Source: Candidatus Poseidoniia archaeon (lineage in GTDB: Archaea; Thermoplasmatota; Poseidoniia; MGIII; CG-Epi1). From it: a DNA stretch of 6,377 bases. Shown here in pieces: positions 2,845-6,377 of this stretch (its first letter is position 1; every line of letters begins with the position of its first letter). Made by a program: the position numbers and the translations under genes. The notes below the pieces were generated by a model. That model was not told where the DNA came from. It was given only the letters and a program-made list of their open reading frames with translations, and did no database searches. The stretch spans positions 1 to 6,377 of the forward strand of contig JAPYSZ010000042.1 of NCBI GenBank assembly GCA_029941645.1. The letters are read 5' to 3'.

Positions 2845-5433
2845 TTGACTACTGAAAATACAGATACAATTCTAAAGATAAGCATAGAGAAAGAGATGCG
2901 TAAATCCTATTTGGATTATGCAATGTCAGTTATTGTAGGAAGAGCTCTACCTGATGCTCGTGACGGTCTTAAGCCAGTACATCGTAGAGTTCTTTATGCA
3001 ATGAAAGAGATGGGCTCAGGCTCTCGTTCCCCATATAAAAAATCTGCAAGAATTGTTGGAGACACGATGGGTAAATACCATCCACATGGTGATCAGTCAA
3101 TCTATGATACTATGGTTAGGATGGCTCAGAATTTTTCACTACGTTATCCTTTAGTTGATGGCCAAGGCAATTTTGGTTCAATAGATGGTGACAAAGCTGC
3201 TGCTATGCGTTATACAGAATCTCGCTTAGCAACAATTGCAGATTCAGTTCTGGGTGACCTTGATGAGGCAACAGTTGATTTTAGAGATAATTACGATGGT
3301 TCATTGCAAGAACCTACAGTTCTGCCAGGTCTTTTACCGGGTCTTTTGGTGAACGGTTCATCAGGAATTGCAGTGGGTATGGCTACTAATATGGCTCCAC
3401 ACAATCTTTCCGAAATATTAGATGCATTAAATTTATTGATGGATAACCCCTCGGTATCGATTGCCGAAATTATGAATGTTTTACCAGGACCTGATTTCCC
3501 TACAGGTGGTACCATAATGGGCCGTAAAGGGATATTTGATGCATACAGTGTAGGTCAAGGTTCAGTTAAAATGCGTGGTACGATAGTCCATGAGTCAGAT
3601 ACCAAGAATGAATATTTGATTGTTACAGAGATACCCTTTCTTGTACAAAAAAACCGTCTCTTAGAAGAAGTTTCTAAGATGGTAAGGGATAAGAAAATTG
3701 CAGGAATTAGAGATATTAGAGATGAATCTGATCAAAAAGGAATGCGCGTTGTTTTTGAGTTAAAACGTGATGCTTCGCCAATTATCGTTGAAAATCAACT
3801 ATACAAACATTCAGCTTTGGAGACTAGTTTTTCTATCAACAATGTGGCATTAGTTAAAGGTCAACCTAGGAGGATGGGGCTTATTGATCTCTTGCAGGTT
3901 TATTTAGATCACCGTAAAGAAATTGTTACAAGAAGAACGGAATATCGTCTCAAGAAAGCTGAAGAAAGAGCCCATATTGTTGAAGGTTTATTACTGGCCA
4001 TATCGAAATTGGATAAGGTTATTGCCTTTATCCGAAAAGCGGCAGGAAGAGACGCAGTTATTGAGGGATTACAAAAGAATTTCAAACTTAGTGAAGTTCA
4101 ATCCAAGGCTATAGCTGATATGCGCCTTTATCAATTATCACAACAAGATGCCGAAGCAAGAGAAAAAGAGTTAGAAGAACTACAGAAAACGATGGATGAA
4201 TTAAAATCAATTTTATTGGATTCATCTAAGGTTTCGGCAATAATAAAAGAGGAATTAGGTCAATTAAATGAGAAATACGGTGACGAGCGACGAACTCTCA
4301 TTTCAGACTTTGATGGAGATTTAGCAACGGAAGATTTGATTCCTAGATCACAAGTTGTAGTTATGCGAACGCACGCAGGATACATTAAGCGAGTAGGCCT
4401 TGAAGAATATCAAGCTCAACATAGAGGTGGTAAAGGTCGAATAGGAATTAAAGCAAAAGAGGGTGACTTCCCAGTGGAATTATATTCAATGAGTTCTCAT
4501 GATCACCTCTTGTTCTTTACAACATCAGGAAGCATGTATTTCCTTAAGGCTTGGCAAATACCTGATGTTTCACGTTATTCTAAAGGGACGCCATTAGTTC
4601 AACTTCTTCAAAAATTAGATGAAGGCCGGCAATCAAAAGATGAAAAAGTTTTGTGTATGTTACCAGTTGCCAATATTGGTGGAGAGGGGCATTATTTCTT
4701 ATTTGGAACAAAGAATGGAATTGTAAAGAAAACGCGACTGGAAGAGTATTCATCTCGAATACAAAGGGCTTGGGTTAGAGATCAAGGTTTTAGAGCAATT
4801 ACACTGAAAGAAAATGATGAATTAGTGGGTGTAAAAATTTCAGAGGGTGAGAGTCAAGTTATGCTTGCAACTAAGGAAGGGATGGCCAATCGTTTTTCAG
4901 AAGGTGAAATTAGAATTGTAGGACGTAATGGGCAAGGTGTAATTGGTATGCGTTTGAAAGAAGGTGATGAAGTTATTGGCATGTCTTTGGTAAATGATGA
5001 AGAAGTACTGTTGACAATAACAGAAAAGGGATATGGTAAGAGGGCAAATGCAAGCAATTACAGACTAACCCGAAGAGGTGCTAAAGGCGTTAAAAACATA
5101 AAAGTTGATGAAAAGAGTGGAAAAGTTGTTGCAACTTTAACTCCAGGTAATGCTAATCAGGTTTTAGCTACCACGTCTTCAGGTAAGGTTATCCGTACAC
5201 ATATAGACACAATAAGGCAAATCGCTCGTGTTGGTCGAGGTGTCAAAGTAATGGCAGTTGATGAGGATGAAACTGTAGTTGCAGTAGCTTTACATGATGA
5301 GGATGATGAAGAGAGAAATGTTGATACATCTCCAAATGATGAGCAAAATTGTCCAGAATGTGATGTTGGTAAGTTAATTCTTGATGATGGCAAATATATT
5401 TGTGGTACTTGTGGATTGATAAAGGATGCGTAA
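2845..5433 (+). CDS. gyrA: DNA gyrase subunit A with C-terminal TFB-like zinc ribbon
   Basis: Gyrase (GyrA2GyrB2) introduces negative supercoils using ATP; GyrA breaks and rejoins DNA. The 862 residues comprise a breakage-reunion domain (about 20-495), including S-Y-L-D-Y-A-M-S-V-I-V-G-R-A-L-P-D (21-37), the quinolone-region Y-H-P-H-G-D (78-83) and A-A-A-M-R-Y-T-E (118-125) with catalytic Tyr123, plus a helical tower at about 355-475. A beta-pinwheel C-terminal domain (about 500-816) contains the GyrA box Q-H-R-G-G-K-G (525-531), canonical Q-R-R-G-G-K-G, which separates gyrase from topoisomerase IV. After an acidic linker (817-835) comes C-P-E-C (836-839), 13 residues, then C-G-T-C-G-L-I (853-859), a zinc ribbon not part of ordinary GyrA. 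Gln84 replaces E. coli Ser83. The TTG start is supported by GAGG. No gyrB adjoins; deoxyhypusine synthase overlaps the end by 8 bp. Confidence 0.97.
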   Translation: MTTENTDTILKISIEKEMRKSYLDYAMSVIVGRALPDARDGLKPVHRRVLYAMKEMGSGSRSPYKKSARIVGDTMGKYHPHGDQSIYDTMVRMAQNFSLRYPLVDGQGNFGSIDGDKAAAMRYTESRLATIADSVLGDLDEATVDFRDNYDGSLQEPTVLPGLLPGLLVNGSSGIAVGMATNMAPHNLSEILDALNLLMDNPSVSIAEIMNVLPGPDFPTGGTIMGRKGIFDAYSVGQGSVKMRGTIVHESDTKNEYLIVTEIPFLVQKNRLLEEVSKMVRDKKIAGIRDIRDESDQKGMRVVFELKRDASPIIVENQLYKHSALETSFSINNVALVKGQPRRMGLIDLLQVYLDHRKEIVTRRTEYRLKKAEERAHIVEGLLLAISKLDKVIAFIRKAAGRDAVIEGLQKNFKLSEVQSKAIADMRLYQLSQQDAEAREKELEELQKTMDELKSILLDSSKVSAIIKEELGQLNEKYGDERRTLISDFDGDLATEDLIPRSQVVVMRTHAGYIKRVGLEEYQAQHRGGKGRIGIKAKEGDFPVELYSMSSHDHLLFFTTSGSMYFLKAWQIPDVSRYSKGTPLVQLLQKLDEGRQSKDEKVLCMLPVANIGGEGHYFLFGTKNGIVKKTRLEEYSSRIQRAWVRDQGFRAITLKENDELVGVKISEGESQVMLATKEGMANRFSEGEIRIVGRNGQGVIGMRLKEGDEVIGMSLVNDEEVLLTITEKGYGKRANASNYRLTRRGAKGVKNIKVDEKSGKVVATLTPGNANQVLATTSSGKVIRTHIDTIRQIARVGRGVKVMAVDEDETVVAVALHDEDDEERNVDTSPNDEQNCPECDVGKLILDDGKYICGTCGLIKDA

Positions 5434-6355
5434 AAATCCTGTAAAAGACATTCAGATTAATTCTAATACAACCTTGGAAGATTTAATTTCTCAATTTGGA
5501 GAGGCAGGAGGTTTTGTAGCATCTAAAATTCCAACAGCAACATCAATTATTAAGAATATGAATGAAAATGAATGTACAAAATTCTTATCATTTCCAGCAG
5601 ATATTATGGCTACAGGTACTCGTGGTTTAATTCGGCAATTAGTCGAGAATGATATGGTTGATGTGGTGGTTACCACATGTGGAACTTTAGATCACGATAT
5701 AGCTCGAATCCTAGCAGATTATTATCATGGTGATTTTGTAATGGATGACGAAAAATTAAGAGAAGAAGGTGTTAGTCGTTTGGGTAATGTCTTAGTTCCT
5801 GATGATTCGTATGGTATTCCTATAGAGAGTTGGATACAGCCAATTCTGGAAGATCTTTATTCACAGGAAAGTCGTTGGCCCCCTTGGAAAATATGGCATG
5901 AGTTGGGTCTTCGTTTGGCAAAGGAAGAAAATAGCTCGGAGTCGTTTTTGGTTGAATGCGCTAAGAAAAATATCAAGGTTTTTGTTCCAGGTCCTACAGA
6001 TGGTGCCGTTGGTTCTCAATTGTGGCTATTTTGGCAGAGTCACAAGGATTTTACTTTAGATGTTTTAGCCGAAGAACATGAACTTTCAGATATAGTACAT
6101 GAAGCAAATTCTACAGGAGCCTTGATGGTTGGCGGTGGTATATCCAAACATCATACTATATGGTGGAATCAGTTTAGAGATGGCTTAGATTATGCAGTTC
6201 AGGTCACTACTGCCCCAGAATGGGACGGTTCACTTAGTGGAGCTCGTGTTAGAGAAGCAGTTTCGTGGGGGAAAGTTAAACCCAAAGCAAGAAGAATAAC
6301 GGTAGAAGGGGATGCGACAGTGTTGTTGCCATTAATTTTAGGTCCCTTATTATGA
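5426..6355 (+). CDS. dys: Deoxyhypusine synthase (possibly with altered amine-donor pocket)
   Basis: A 309-residue deoxyhypusine synthase family protein. The enzyme uses NAD to transfer an aminobutyl group, normally from spermidine, to a lysine of aIF5A. Family signatures are V-V-V-T-T-C-G-T-L-D-H-D-I (80-92), M-D-D-E-K-L-R-E-E-G-V-S-R-L-G-N-V-L-V-P (106-125), P-T-D-G-A-V-G (190-196), G-G-G-I-S-K-H-H (237-243) and E-W-D-G-S-L-S-G-A-R (265-274) followed by E-A-V-S-W-G-K (277-283). By ungapped alignment with human DHPS from memory, Lys283 is the catalytic lysine (Lys329) and Lys241, His242, Glu277 and Trp281 are conserved, but spermidine-binding Asp243 and Asp316 become Ser197 and Leu270. The ATG lies within the end of gyrA (ATGCGTAA), with only weak Shine-Dalgarno potential, implying coupled translation. 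A related branch with a different amine donor or acceptor is possible. Confidence 0.9.
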   Translation: MRKNPVKDIQINSNTTLEDLISQFGEAGGFVASKIPTATSIIKNMNENECTKFLSFPADIMATGTRGLIRQLVENDMVDVVVTTCGTLDHDIARILADYYHGDFVMDDEKLREEGVSRLGNVLVPDDSYGIPIESWIQPILEDLYSQESRWPPWKIWHELGLRLAKEENSSESFLVECAKKNIKVFVPGPTDGAVGSQLWLFWQSHKDFTLDVLAEEHELSDIVHEANSTGALMVGGGISKHHTIWWNQFRDGLDYAVQVTTAPEWDGSLSGARVREAVSWGKVKPKARRITVEGDATVLLPLILGPLL

Positions 6356-6377
6356 GAGCAATAGTTCGTGGAGTTTC
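6352..6377 (+). CDS. Start of a further gene, overlapping dys by ATGA (3' truncated)
   Basis: An ATG at 6352 overlaps the dys stop as ATGA, the classic coupled-translation arrangement, and the frame stays open to the end of the window. The visible residues are M-R-A-I-V-R-G-V followed by the first bases of a Ser-type codon. This closely resembles the N-terminus of D-aminoacyl-tRNA deacylase DTD1 (M-R-A-V-V-Q-R-V-S), which would fit the translation theme. Acylphosphatase-like or other proteins can begin similarly, so the family call is only a hint from eight residues. Confidence 0.5.

Noticed and set aside
3923..4114. Short + strand frame inside gyrA
   Set aside because: It is out of frame with the conserved GyrA tower region and has no recognisable protein pattern; a shadow frame.
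5157..5393. Serine-rich - strand frame opposite the GyrA C-terminus
   Set aside because: The runs of Ser are the complement of Asp/Glu codons in the acidic linker of GyrA; no independent evidence for a gene.
5340..5433. Zinc ribbon as a separate small gene rather than part of GyrA
   Set aside because: The gyrA frame runs through without a stop or frameshift, there is no start codon with a ribosome binding site just before the ribbon, and no intergenic space. A fused domain is the simpler reading.
1..6377. CRISPR array, tRNA/rRNA genes, insertion sequences, long repeats, toxin-antitoxin or defence genes
   Set aside because: No regularly spaced repeats, tRNA-like cloverleaf ends, transposase motifs or terminal inverted repeats were seen by eye. 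Apart from two short promoter regions the window is filled by core genes.

Overview
The window looks archaeal: it carries S19e, L39e, L31e and aIF6 (none found in bacteria), deoxyhypusine synthase, and the archaeal family DUF531. A complete bacterial-type DNA gyrase A subunit narrows this to a euryarchaeal lineage that acquired gyrase. AT-rich DNA, compact spacing and gyrase would fit the marine Thermoplasmatota (Marine Group II/III), but that placement is inference; no rRNA gene is present to confirm it.

Layout. Bases 1-138 are the 3' end of a membrane-protein gene on the + strand, tail to tail with a flavin-type split-barrel (PPOX/UPF0306-like) gene on the - strand (140-565). A 72-bp divergent promoter region (566-637) then launches the rightward translation operon S19e - L39e (1093-1248) - L31e - aIF6 (638-2264). 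Its members are 2 to 6 bp apart. The aIF6 gene overlaps, tail to tail, a leftward DUF531/SPOUT-like gene (2251-2775). A second divergent region (2776-2844) launches a second rightward operon: gyrA (2845-5433), deoxyhypusine synthase (5426-6355, 8-bp overlap) and the first codons of a further gene (6352 on, overlapping by ATGA).

Functional logic. Most of the window serves translation: ribosomal proteins, the large-subunit anti-association factor aIF6, the enzyme that modifies aIF5A, and a probable RNA-methyltransferase-fold protein. Gyrase A is the exception, but it is co-transcribed and translationally coupled with deoxyhypusine synthase. No gyrB is visible next to gyrA.

Most unusual points: (1) GyrA ends in an acidic linker plus a four-cysteine zinc ribbon resembling that of transcription factor TFB; (2) the deoxyhypusine synthase keeps the catalytic lysine but appears to have lost two of the acidic residues that bind spermidine; (3) L31e carries an insertion of about 20 residues; (4) GyrA has Gln at the position of E. 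coli Ser83; (5) both divergent intergenic regions share the same architecture, with one AT-rich symmetrical element apparently serving a leaderless leftward gene and a rightward gene with a short Shine-Dalgarno leader. I see no tRNA, rRNA, CRISPR array, insertion sequence or other mobile element.
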